Source of the DNA: Bacteroidota bacterium
GTDB lineage: Bacteria; Bacteroidota; Bacteroidia; NS11-12g; UBA955
Length of the DNA stretch: 8,700 nucleotides
Assembly: GCA_030836345.1 (NCBI GenBank)
Contig: JAURQA010000291.1
Span: forward strand, 1 to 8,700
Direction: 5' to 3'
Shown here: positions 1-6,152 of the stretch, in pieces
Position numbering within the stretch: the stretch's first letter is position 1
Layout of the letters: the number at the start of each line of letters is the position of its first letter
Notes under the pieces: model-generated
Databases searched by the model: none
Seen by the model: only the letters and a program-made list of their open reading frames with translations
What the model was told of the DNA's origin: nothing
Program-made: the position numbers and the translations under genes

Positions 1-40
1 CTTAAAAAAGGCTCTTAAAAATGGAGCAATTATTGAATAA
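1..40 (+). CDS. 3' end of an upstream gene, possibly a TPR protein (partial)
   Basis: Reading from base 2, an open frame gives LKKALKNGAIIE and stops with TAA at 38-40, eight bases before the next ATG at 49. The residues look like the last helix of a tetratricopeptide repeat. In Bacteroidota a TPR protein commonly precedes the DUF4292/EnvC pair, so the position fits. The spacing suggests the same operon as the following gene. Only 12 codons are visible. A competing frame from base 1 stops at 16-18, so neither the frame nor the family is certain. Confidence 0.4.
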   Translation, partial: LKKALKNGAIIE

Positions 41-48
41 TAGATACC

Positions 49-768
49 ATGAAAAAATACATCTTTTGCCTTATCGCGACTTCGTTATTTGTTACGAATT
101 GCGGGCTCCTTAAAAATAAGAAGCAAGAAGCGTTGACTTTAAATACCCCTAAACTTAACAAGAACTGGACTTATTTATCCGCCCGATTGGATGCAAAAAC
201 GCAGATCCAGGGATCTAATCAAACTTTGGGAATTAGCTTGAGAATGAAGAAGGATTCTATCACTTGGTTCTCCGTATCAGCAATGTTTGGGATACAAGTG
301 GCAAAAGGCTTGATGACTGCAGATAGTATTTGGCTGCTTAATAAATTTAGCAAGGAATACTATGCCATGAGCATGGATGATATTTCAAAGCTTTCAGGTG
401 CTGAAGTCAATTTAAGTCAATTGCAAAATGCGCTAGTTGGAGCTTCAATTTTTGATCCTCCAACAGAATACATCAAAGACTCAATAGGGTATATGGGCAT
501 TCAAGATGTTTTCAGTAATTTTATTCAATTACACACGAATAACTCCATAGCTAGAAGCACGTTGACCAAAAGCGAAAATAAAGACACCATGCATTTTGAG
601 TACCGTTTGCAACTAGATGCAGGTTCGTTTTGGGTTCCTGAGAATATTGCAATAAATGGCAAGAGTGATAAAAAAAACATACACATCGATTTAAAGTATA
701 AAACTGTAAATGACAATTTAATAACTTCGTTTCCGTTCGTAATACCAAGCGAATACAGGAAGAGATGA
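49..768 (+). CDS. DUF4292 family lipoprotein (LolA/LolB-like fold expected)
   Basis: This 239-residue protein begins with a lipoprotein-type signal: MKK, a hydrophobic stretch, then VTNC with the likely lipidated Cys at residue 18. Asn at the -1 position is less usual than Ala or Gly. The body matches what I know of DUF4292, especially residues 64-105: an SLRMKKDSITWFS strand, then a segment around FGIQVAKGLMTADSIW that corresponds to the family's conserved 'G-I-E-A-A-R-x-L-I-T-x-D-S-V' region. The family is thought to have a LolA/LolB-like half-barrel that binds lipid or lipoprotein; that role is inference and has not been shown for this protein. Its stop overlaps the start of the EnvC-like gene (ATGA at 765-768), and it sits 8 bases behind a probable upstream gene, so all three are likely co-transcribed. 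Envelope assembly at the inner face of the outer membrane is the most reasonable setting. Confidence 0.85.
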   Translation: MKKYIFCLIATSLFVTNCGLLKNKKQEALTLNTPKLNKNWTYLSARLDAKTQIQGSNQTLGISLRMKKDSITWFSVSAMFGIQVAKGLMTADSIWLLNKFSKEYYAMSMDDISKLSGAEVNLSQLQNALVGASIFDPPTEYIKDSIGYMGIQDVFSNFIQLHTNNSIARSTLTKSENKDTMHFEYRLQLDAGSFWVPENIAINGKSDKKNIHIDLKYKTVNDNLITSFPFVIPSEYRKR

Positions 769-2063
769 CTAAAAAACCCGTAAAATTTTTCTTTTTTATT
801 ATTGCCTTTGGGCTGGCTGTTAACCTCACTGCTCAAAGCAAATCTGCATTAGAAAAGAAAAGAAAACGTCTGGAAAATGATATTGCTTTTGCTCGGACTA
901 TTCTGAGAAAAACGGATAAGCAAAAGAAAGCACACCTTCACGATCTTAGCGCTATAAACCAGGTGATTAAGCAAAGTGCAGTGTTGATAAGTGTCCTTAA
1001 AACGGAAGTTGACTTTACAGACAGTCAATTAAACGTTCAGACCAAACATTTGGCTGTCTTAAAAGAGGAGAAAGAACGAGAACACACCCGCCTGAAAAGA
1101 ATGGTAGTAAAATCGTATAAAGCCCGTAAATCGACGAGTATTTTACTTTTTGTGATGTCTGCCGGAAGCTTTAGGCAAGCTATGAAACGAATAAAATATT
1201 TACGAAAAATAAGTGAATATAAAAAGTTAGTAGTGGGGAATTTAACTGAAAAAACTGAAGATGTTGCCTATAGTATTGCCAAACTGGAAAGCATTCAATT
1301 TCAGAAAAAAAACCTTTTAAGCGCAAAAGAGATAGAGAGTGAAAAAATCATACATCATCAAGAATCTAAAAACAGGCTTGTAAAAAAATTAAGTTCGAAA
1401 GAGAAGGGTTTAAAGAAACAGATTCGCCGAAATGAGATTGCAGTTTCAAAACTAAATGTGCGTATAAGTCGTCTTATTGCTAGGGAGATAGCCGCAGCAA
1501 AAAAGCGCGAACAGGAGCGAAAAAGAAAAGCGGAGGCTGCCAGAAAAGCAGAGTTAGCTCGGTCCAAAAGCAAGAAGACGAAAAAAGAAAAAGAAACTAG
1601 TTCTAAAAAAATAGAGAAATCAATTGTTGCAAAATCTGCAGCTGCAGAGCTTAGTAGCAATTTTACTTTAAATAAGGGCAAACTGTCCTGGCCTGTAGGT
1701 AAAGGATATATTTCCCAGTCGTTTGGTGTTCATCCACACCCAGACTTGGCCGGTATAACATTGGTAAACAATGGCATTGATATAACAACAGCATCTGGAT
1801 CATTAGCCAAAGCAGTTTTTGAGGGAACCGTTTCTGCAGTCCTTAACATCCCCGGACAACAAAAAGCCTTACTCATTAACCATGGCGATTATTTTACGGT
1901 ATATAGCCGATTAATAACGGTAGATGTAAAAAAAGGAGATAAAATTTCGCTCAACCAAAAATTAGGAACCGTTTGGACCGATCAAGAAGGAAAGACTGTG
2001 CTCCAATTTCAGGTTTGGAAAGGGCAAGTGAAACAAAATCCTGCTTCTTGGATAGCTCAATAG
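765..2063 (+). CDS. envC: EnvC-like murein hydrolase activator with degenerate M23/LytM domain
   Basis: A 432-residue exported protein. Residues 1-23 are a signal peptide (KK, then FFFFIIAFGLAV, ending near TAQ). Residues 24-240 are highly charged and helical, as in the EnvC coiled coil. Residues 240-290 are very rich in Lys, Arg, Ala and Glu. Residues 306-430 are an M23/LytM-type domain (WPVGKGYISQSFGVHPHP and later PASW). The active-site residues are mostly missing: N335 replaces the zinc His of HxGxD (D339 is kept), V412 and Q414 replace the HxH motif, and R382 replaces the His of YxHL. It is therefore probably not a peptidase. By analogy with E. coli EnvC, whose LytM domain is also degenerate, it would activate a periplasmic N-acetylmuramoyl-L-alanine amidase during cell separation, probably under FtsEX control. 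The ATG is preceded by AGGA at 757-760 and overlaps the DUF4292 stop. The family is clear; the partner amidase is not in view. Confidence 0.9.
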   Translation: MTKKPVKFFFFIIAFGLAVNLTAQSKSALEKKRKRLENDIAFARTILRKTDKQKKAHLHDLSAINQVIKQSAVLISVLKTEVDFTDSQLNVQTKHLAVLKEEKEREHTRLKRMVVKSYKARKSTSILLFVMSAGSFRQAMKRIKYLRKISEYKKLVVGNLTEKTEDVAYSIAKLESIQFQKKNLLSAKEIESEKIIHHQESKNRLVKKLSSKEKGLKKQIRRNEIAVSKLNVRISRLIAREIAAAKKREQERKRKAEAARKAELARSKSKKTKKEKETSSKKIEKSIVAKSAAAELSSNFTLNKGKLSWPVGKGYISQSFGVHPHPDLAGITLVNNGIDITTASGSLAKAVFEGTVSAVLNIPGQQKALLINHGDYFTVYSRLITVDVKKGDKISLNQKLGTVWTDQEGKTVLQFQVWKGQVKQNPASWIAQ

Positions 2064-2077
2064 ATTATGTACTTTTG
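2048..2077 (+). promoter_or_regulatory. Bacteroidota-type promoter for the 3-hydroxybutyryl-CoA dehydrogenase gene
   Basis: TTG at 2048-2050 (-33 element), a 19-base spacer, and TACTTTTG at 2070-2077, an exact match to the Bacteroidota -7 consensus TAnnTTTG. The upstream element lies inside the last codons of the EnvC-like gene. The -7 box ends six bases before the ATG at 2084, so transcription should begin at or within a few bases of the start codon. Confidence 0.7.
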
Positions 2078-2083
2078 TATTAA

Positions 2084-2923
2084 ATGAAGATAGCTATTGC
2101 AGGTGCAGGAGTCATGGGTTCTGGAATTGCCATTTGCAGCGCGCAAAATGGCTACAAAACATTGGTTTATGATTTGGATAAAGATGCTTTAGATAAAAGT
2201 AAAGCATACATAGAAGCGCAACTTTCTAAAGGAGTACAAAGAGGTAAACTTACGGAAGAGAACAAAGCAATCACTCTATCAAATTTAAGCTTCTCCAATG
2301 AATCTAAGGATTTGGTAGCCGATTTAATTTTAGAAGCAATTGTAGAGAAATTAGAGGTTAAGCAGGCTTTTTTTCAACAGGTAGAAAGTCAAAACTCAGA
2401 TCGAACGATCCTTGCAAGTAATACTTCTAGCATTCCAATTACACAAATAGCTGCGGCATTAAAGAATAAAAACCGCTTTGTGGGCGTTCATTTTTTTAAT
2501 CCCGCGCACATCATGAAGCTTGTAGAAATTATATCAGGAGTAGAAACCGATACTTTGGTTGCTGAAAAAGCATATGAATGGGCAAAGAGCGTAGGACGAA
2601 ATCCCGTTTATGTCGCTGACTCTCCAGGCTTTATTGTGAATCGTGTTGCGCGGCATTTCTATGTAGAATCTTTTAAAGTAGAGGAAGAAAATATTGGTTC
2701 ATTGCAATCCATCGATCGACTCATGGAGTCCAGTGGCTTCAAAATGGGTCCTTTCCGGCTCATGGATTTGATTGGGGTAGAAACGAATTATTCTGTGACA
2801 CACAGCATGTTCGAGCAATTCAAATATGATGCTAAATTTCGTCCCAGCAAATTGCAAAAGCAAATGGTTGATGCAGGTTTATACGGAAGAAAAACAAAAA
2901 AAGGGTTTTACGACTATTCATGA
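2084..2923 (+). CDS. hbd: 3-hydroxybutyryl-CoA dehydrogenase (3-hydroxyacyl-CoA dehydrogenase family)
   Basis: This 279-residue cytosolic enzyme interconverts (S)-3-hydroxyacyl-CoA and 3-oxoacyl-CoA with NAD(P). The N-terminal Rossmann domain (about 1-180) has the nucleotide-binding loop G7-A-G9-V-M-G12 and an acidic residue, D30, ending the second strand, which favours NAD(H). The catalytic set of the family is complete: S115 in SNTSS, H136 in GVHFFNP, E148 in KLVEII and N186 in PGFIVNR. The helical C-terminal domain (about 183-279) carries GPFRLMDLIGVE and ends with the typical G-R-K-T-K-K-G-F-Y-D-Y. The length matches stand-alone bacterial HBDH enzymes, not the multifunctional FadB type. 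No other beta-oxidation or butyrate gene lies nearby, so the pathway (fatty acid degradation, butyrate or PHB-type metabolism) cannot be told from context. There is no Shine-Dalgarno sequence. A promoter sits right against the ATG, and the next gene overlaps by ATGA. The symbol is assigned by family only. Confidence 0.93.
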   Translation: MKIAIAGAGVMGSGIAICSAQNGYKTLVYDLDKDALDKSKAYIEAQLSKGVQRGKLTEENKAITLSNLSFSNESKDLVADLILEAIVEKLEVKQAFFQQVESQNSDRTILASNTSSIPITQIAAALKNKNRFVGVHFFNPAHIMKLVEIISGVETDTLVAEKAYEWAKSVGRNPVYVADSPGFIVNRVARHFYVESFKVEEENIGSLQSIDRLMESSGFKMGPFRLMDLIGVETNYSVTHSMFEQFKYDAKFRPSKLQKQMVDAGLYGRKTKKGFYDYS

Positions 2924-3369
2924 AAAATATATGGTTCATCTTTCTTTCCCTTGCGCTAAGCATATTGGCTTGTTGCAAAAAAAACAGAGCCACTGAACTC
3001 ATTCCGACTGGACCCGTCAATTTAACAATTGATTTGAACCTACCGTCCTATACACGCTTGAGATATCCAGGAGAGTTTATTTTTTTAGATGGTGGAATTA
3101 AGGGCGTTTTGTTGATTCATGATTTTGATGATAAATGGTATGCTTTTGAAAGAACCTGTGCTTTTGAACCTTTGAACCTTTGCTCAATACTTCAAATCGA
3201 TACGCAAGGCTTGGCCATTCGTTGTGGTGAGATAAAAAATAAAGTCTATCAAAAATGCTGTGATAGCAGATATACTTATGCTGGTTTTCCAACGAATGGT
3301 CCAGCACAAGGACCCCTTGCTCGCTACAATGTAAGTCGGCTTGGCAATGTGGTTAGTGTATACAATTGA
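2920..3369 (+). CDS. Rieske-fold-like lipoprotein lacking the [2Fe-2S] ligands
   Basis: A 149-residue protein with a lipoprotein signal (MKNIWFIFLSLALSILAC, lipidated Cys 18, followed by CKK). The remainder resembles the small Rieske-like lipoproteins of Bacteroidota: an N-terminal strand 'PVNLTIDLNLPSYTRL', the segment 'WYAFERTC' where box I should be, and a C-terminal 'NGPAQGPLARYNV', which matches the G-P-A-x-x-P-L stretch after box II of true Rieske domains. A real Rieske site needs C-x-H and C-x-x-H. Here box I reads C80-A-F82, and box II around 111-116 reads Q-K-C-C-D-S, so both His ligands and one Cys are gone. It should not hold a normal cluster. Cys 88, 102, 113 and 114 could form disulfides instead. 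The start overlaps the dehydrogenase stop (ATGA), implying translational coupling, but no functional link to that enzyme is evident. The function is unknown. Confidence 0.75.
   Translation: MKNIWFIFLSLALSILACCKKNRATELIPTGPVNLTIDLNLPSYTRLRYPGEFIFLDGGIKGVLLIHDFDDKWYAFERTCAFEPLNLCSILQIDTQGLAIRCGEIKNKVYQKCCDSRYTYAGFPTNGPAQGPLARYNVSRLGNVVSVYN
3163..3182 (+). repeat. 8-bp tandem repeat, 2.5 copies, inside the Rieske-like lipoprotein gene
   Basis: TTTGAACC occurs at 3163-3170 and 3171-3178, followed by TTTG at 3179-3182. It encodes the FEPLNL loop between Cys 80 and Cys 88. Because the unit is 8 bases, gain or loss of one copy would shift the reading frame. With so few copies this may be chance. 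Confidence 0.6.
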
Positions 3370-3425
3370 GCCCTAAAGATTTACAAAAAATTGACAAATC
3401 AGATGGTTTTTTAATGTTAACGACA

Positions 3426-3433
3426 TATATTTG
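3426..3433 (+). promoter_or_regulatory. Bacteroidota-type -7 element for the OmpA-family gene
   Basis: TATATTTG matches TAnnTTTG exactly. Nineteen bases upstream is TGG at 3404-3406, only a partial match to the -33 TTG. Transcription would start near 3438-3441, giving a leader of about 25 bases that contains an A-rich stretch and AAGGAA directly before the ATG at 3464. This gene therefore has a true leader, unlike the other promoters in the window. Confidence 0.6.
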
Positions 3434-3463
3434 CTTCTAGCAATCCAAAAAAATTAAAAGGAA

Positions 3464-5017
3464 ATGAATAAAAAACTAAAATTAGCAAGTTTATTCTTGT
3501 TCGTATTTTCGGTTCTCAAACCCAGTTATTCTCAAACAAATGAAAATCCTCTTAGTTTAGAGGTAAATGCAGGCTATCGGGAATATTTAGGGGACTTAGG
3601 GTCATCTTTATTCTTCCAAAATGAGCCTATTTATCAAGGAGTAGGAGTAAACGTAGGATACTATTTAAATCCGCTCATTGACGCAGTTTTTAATTTTACT
3701 GCAGGTGATGTGGGATATAGAGCTACCGTAGAACCATGGCCGGAGCCATACAAATTTAAAGGCTTTACAGCGAACACCATGGATGCAACCATTGGAGCGC
3801 GTATTAAACTTCCGGCATTAGACGATGCTAAATTAGCGCCATACATTCATGCCGCTTTTGGAGGATACTATACACATTCAAGACCATTGCAAAATCCCGT
3901 TTCTATTACAGATATGGGTGCAAACTTGCAGGGTGGCGTTGGTCTAACCTGGAGAATTACTCCAACTTGGGGTTTGCGATGGAGTTTTACAGCAAATTAT
4001 ACCATGAATGATAGATGGGATGGTTCTAATGGGCAAAACCAAGGAGGTCCTTTAATTCATGGTTTATACCGAACGAATGATTTATATAGCCACCATGCGG
4101 TAGGTGTCACCTATTCATTCGGTCAAGGAAATGGACCTAAACGTCTTAAAGATAAAGATGGTGACGGTGTACCAGATAAATATGATATATGTAAGGAAAC
4201 TCCAGAGAAATACTGGGATTTTGTGGATAGCGTTGGTTGCCCAGTGGATACAGATAAAGATGGTGTTCTTGATGGAGATGACAAGTGCCGTTTAGTTCCT
4301 GGTTTAGCTATATACGATGGATGTCCCGATACAGATGGAGATAGCATTCAAGACAGCCAAGACGAATGTCCAAACGAGGCCGGATTAGCTCAGTTTAAAG
4401 GTTGTCCAGACAGAGATAATGATAATGTAGCAGATAAAAATGACCTTTGTCCTGATGTTCCTGGATTGCCAATATATAAAGGGTGTCCAGATACGGATGA
4501 AGATGGAATCCCAGACAACAAAGACAAATGTCCTACTAAGGCTGGTTCAGCTGAAGGAGAGGGTTGCCCCGATAGTGACAGTGATGGTATTTTTGATCAT
4601 TTAGATAGATGTCCAGATAAACCAGGTTTAGCCGAGCTTAAAGGGTGTCCAGAAATCAAAAAAGAAGTTAAAGATAAAATTGCTTTAGCTGCAAAGGGCA
4701 TTAATTTTGAAACAGGTAAAGATGTTATTAAAGAGTCTTCTTTTACTAACTTAGATAAGCTTGCAGATATTTTGAATGAATATCCAGAAGCTAAAGTTGA
4801 TATTCAAGGTCATACAGATAACGTTGGTGATCACGATGAGAATGTAGTATTAAGTGAAAAAAGAGCTGCATCCGTTCAAGCTTACTTAGGGAGCCACGGA
4901 ATAGCTTCAGAAAGAATGACTTCTCATGGTTTTGGTCCAGACAAGCCAATCGCTGATAATGGCTCTGCATCAGGTAGAGCTAAAAACAGACGTGTTGACT
5001 TTGTTCTTACCTATTAA
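3464..5017 (+). CDS. OmpA-family outer-membrane protein with thrombospondin type 3 repeats
   Basis: A 517-residue protein in three parts. Residues 1-23 are a signal peptide (NKK, hydrophobic core, cleavage near YSQ). Residues 24-220 alternate polar and aromatic/hydrophobic residues, as in an outer-membrane beta-barrel, ending in GVTYSFG. Residues 230-396 form six D-x-D-x-D-G-x-x-D units of the thrombospondin type 3 (calcium-binding) kind with paired cysteines. Residues 405-517 are an OmpA C-terminal peptidoglycan-binding domain: INFETGKDVI, GHTDN with D452, LSEKRA with R467 (the Asp/Arg pair that grips diaminopimelate in OmpA domains), and GRAKNRRVDF. The protein should anchor the outer membrane to peptidoglycan. 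It is transcribed alone from its own promoter and ends at a strong terminator, consistent with an abundant structural protein. The ATG is preceded directly by AAGGAA. Whether the barrel also acts as a porin cannot be told. Confidence 0.92.
   Translation: MNKKLKLASLFLFVFSVLKPSYSQTNENPLSLEVNAGYREYLGDLGSSLFFQNEPIYQGVGVNVGYYLNPLIDAVFNFTAGDVGYRATVEPWPEPYKFKGFTANTMDATIGARIKLPALDDAKLAPYIHAAFGGYYTHSRPLQNPVSITDMGANLQGGVGLTWRITPTWGLRWSFTANYTMNDRWDGSNGQNQGGPLIHGLYRTNDLYSHHAVGVTYSFGQGNGPKRLKDKDGDGVPDKYDICKETPEKYWDFVDSVGCPVDTDKDGVLDGDDKCRLVPGLAIYDGCPDTDGDSIQDSQDECPNEAGLAQFKGCPDRDNDNVADKNDLCPDVPGLPIYKGCPDTDEDGIPDNKDKCPTKAGSAEGEGCPDSDSDGIFDHLDRCPDKPGLAELKGCPEIKKEVKDKIALAAKGINFETGKDVIKESSFTNLDKLADILNEYPEAKVDIQGHTDNVGDHDENVVLSEKRAASVQAYLGSHGIASERMTSHGFGPDKPIADNGSASGRAKNRRVDFVLTY
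4151..4651 (+). repeat. Six thrombospondin type 3 repeats within the OmpA-family gene
   Basis: Asp-rich units begin at residues 230, 262, 289, 316, 343 and 370. The last five are exactly 27 residues (81 bases) apart; the first interval is 32 because of a short insertion around KYWDFVDSV. Each unit is followed by a Cys pair, spaced 12 residues apart in units 2-6 (275/287, 302/314, 329/341, 356/368, 383/395) and 16 in the first (243/259). The pattern suggests a calcium- and disulfide-stabilised spacer between barrel and peptidoglycan domain. Confidence 0.88.
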
Positions 5018-5036
5018 GAAAAAAGAAATTAAAGAG

Positions 5037-5068
5037 AAGGTTGATCCATTGGGTCAACCTTTTTTTTT
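5037..5068 (+). terminator. Rho-independent terminator after the OmpA-family gene
   Basis: An 11-bp stem, AAGGTTGATCC at 5037-5047 and GGGTCAACCTT at 5051-5061, with one T-G wobble pair and an ATT loop, runs into an unbroken T tract to 5068. It starts 19 bases after the OmpA stop. The A-rich stretch on its left side would read as a T-rich tail on the other strand, so it may also stop transcripts coming from the convergent dusB gene. Confidence 0.88.
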
Positions 5069-5133
5069 ACATGCATCTTTCCAAACCAAATGGGATGAGC
5101 AGTCTGTATTATTACTTTAAGCTATTGCAAATT

Positions 5134-6123
5134 TTAGATTACCACCTGGGAAAATTCATTCTCAGCCTGTTCAAGAATGGATGAAACCTCTGAATAGGTC
5201 CCCGCTTGAACTAATGCGCTGCGGGTTTCCTTAAAATGAGCAATTCCCTTAAAATATTGGGAATAATGGCGACGCATCTCAAATATACCTAGCTTATCAC
5301 CCTTCCATTGGATGGATTTATCTAAGTGTATACGGCACGCTTCCATACGCTCCATAAAACTTGGAGCATCTTTTACTTTTCCCGTTTTAATATAATGTTT
5401 TATCTCTTCAAATATCCAAGGATAACCAATACTGGCACGGCCAATCATAACTCCGTCTACCCCATACTTATTCTTGTATTCAACCGCCTTCTGAGGCGTA
5501 TCTATATCGCCATTACCAAAAATTGGAATATGCATTCTAGGGTTATTTTTAACTTCACCAATTAATGTCCAATCAGCCTGGCCCTTATACATCTGTTTTC
5601 GCGTTCTACCATGTATACTCAAGGCTTTTATTCCAACATCTTGCAGTCTTTCAGCGATTTCAACGATATGTTTGCTATTTTCATCCCAACCCAATCGTGT
5701 TTTAACAGTAACAGGTATATCTGTTGAGTCAACAATGGCCCTAGTCATACGAACCATTTTATCAGGATCTTGAAGTATACCAGCACCAGCACCTTTACAA
5801 GCCACCTTTTTTACAGGGCAACCATAATTAATATCTATAATATCTGGGCCTGCTGCCGCTGTTATTTCAGTGGCTTCACGCATACTTTCTATCTCGTATC
5901 CAAATATTTGGATCCCGATTGGTCTTTCATACTCAAAAATATCCAATTTTTGAGTGCTTTTCGCCGCATCCCTAATGAGTCCTTCACTACTTATAAACTC
6001 AGTGTACATAAGATCTGCACCGTGTTTTTTACATAAATACCTGAAGGGCGGATCACTTACGTCCTCCATGGGAGCAAGAAGAAGTGGGAAATCTCCCAAG
6101 GATATGTCGGCAATTTTAACCAA
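5134..6123 (-). CDS. dusB: tRNA-dihydrouridine synthase, DusB type (TTG start)
   Basis: A 329-residue flavoenzyme that reduces uridine to dihydrouridine in tRNA using FMN and NAD(P)H. The TIM-barrel motifs are all present: LLAPMEDVSDPPFR (15-28) at the FMN site, DINYGCPVKKV with the catalytic acid Cys 102, VKTRLGW with K141, SIHGRTR with H171, and the FMN phosphate loops FGNGDI (202-207) and MIGRA (226-230). A helical C-terminal domain follows from about 240. The length is typical. The start is chosen as TTG at 6123-6121: an in-frame TAA lies at 6138-6136, no ATG or GTG precedes the conserved LAPMED, and related Bacteroidota proteins begin with the same M-V-K-I residues. A TTG at residue 9 is a less likely alternative. 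It is convergent with the OmpA gene and divergent from the CPBP gene. Confidence 0.93.
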   Translation of the reverse strand: MVKIADISLGDFPLLLAPMEDVSDPPFRYLCKKHGADLMYTEFISSEGLIRDAAKSTQKLDIFEYERPIGIQIFGYEIESMREATEITAAAGPDIIDINYGCPVKKVACKGAGAGILQDPDKMVRMTRAIVDSTDIPVTVKTRLGWDENSKHIVEIAERLQDVGIKALSIHGRTRKQMYKGQADWTLIGEVKNNPRMHIPIFGNGDIDTPQKAVEYKNKYGVDGVMIGRASIGYPWIFEEIKHYIKTGKVKDAPSFMERMEACRIHLDKSIQWKGDKLGIFEMRRHYSQYFKGIAHFKETRSALVQAGTYSEVSSILEQAENEFSQVVI

Positions 6124-6128
6124 ATTTG
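6121..6128 (+). promoter_or_regulatory. Possible weak -7 element for the CPBP-cdsA operon
   Basis: CAAATTTG differs from TAnnTTTG only at the first base and lies 24 bases before the ATG at 6153. It is a perfect palindrome and contains the TTG start codon of dusB on the other strand. No clear -33 element is visible. It is offered because a promoter must exist in or next to this 29-base gap, and no better candidate is seen. Confidence 0.25.
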
Positions 6129-6130
6129 TA

Positions 6131-6138
6131 CAAAATTA
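6131..6138 (-). promoter_or_regulatory. -7 element for dusB, against the start codon
   Basis: On the minus strand TAATTTTG (6138 down to 6131) matches TAnnTTTG exactly. It ends seven bases before the TTG start at 6123, so a near-leaderless transcript is expected. I see no good TTG at the usual -33 spacing; the triplet 19 bases upstream reads TAA. Confidence 0.5.
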
Positions 6139-6152
6139 AGCAATACGCTATA

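Noticed and set aside
1358..1681. Long open frame on the minus strand inside the EnvC-like gene.
   Set aside because: It is a shadow of the Lys/Glu-rich coding strand and reads as low-complexity Phe/Ser/Leu.
2977..2984. Run of eight A's just after the lipobox codons of the Rieske-like gene, and a similar run at 1305-1312 in envC, as slippage sites.
   Set aside because: Such runs are common in AT-rich coding DNA with Lys codons, and both frames are intact.
3378..3412. Possible terminator after the Rieske-like gene: GATTT and AAATC as a short stem, followed by six T's.
   Set aside because: The stem is only five A/T-rich pairs with a long loop, and the T run begins six bases after it. Too weak to call.
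5018..5133. Intergenic region between the OmpA gene and dusB, checked for a small gene or RNA.
   Set aside because: Apart from the terminator I see no start with a ribosome site and no conserved structure; the small open frame there is an out-of-frame extension from within the OmpA gene.
6126..6152. TTG at 6126 as the start of the CPBP gene.
   Set aside because: It would add nine polar residues before the natural N-terminus and leave only two bases between the two divergent start codons. ATG at 6153 is the simpler choice.
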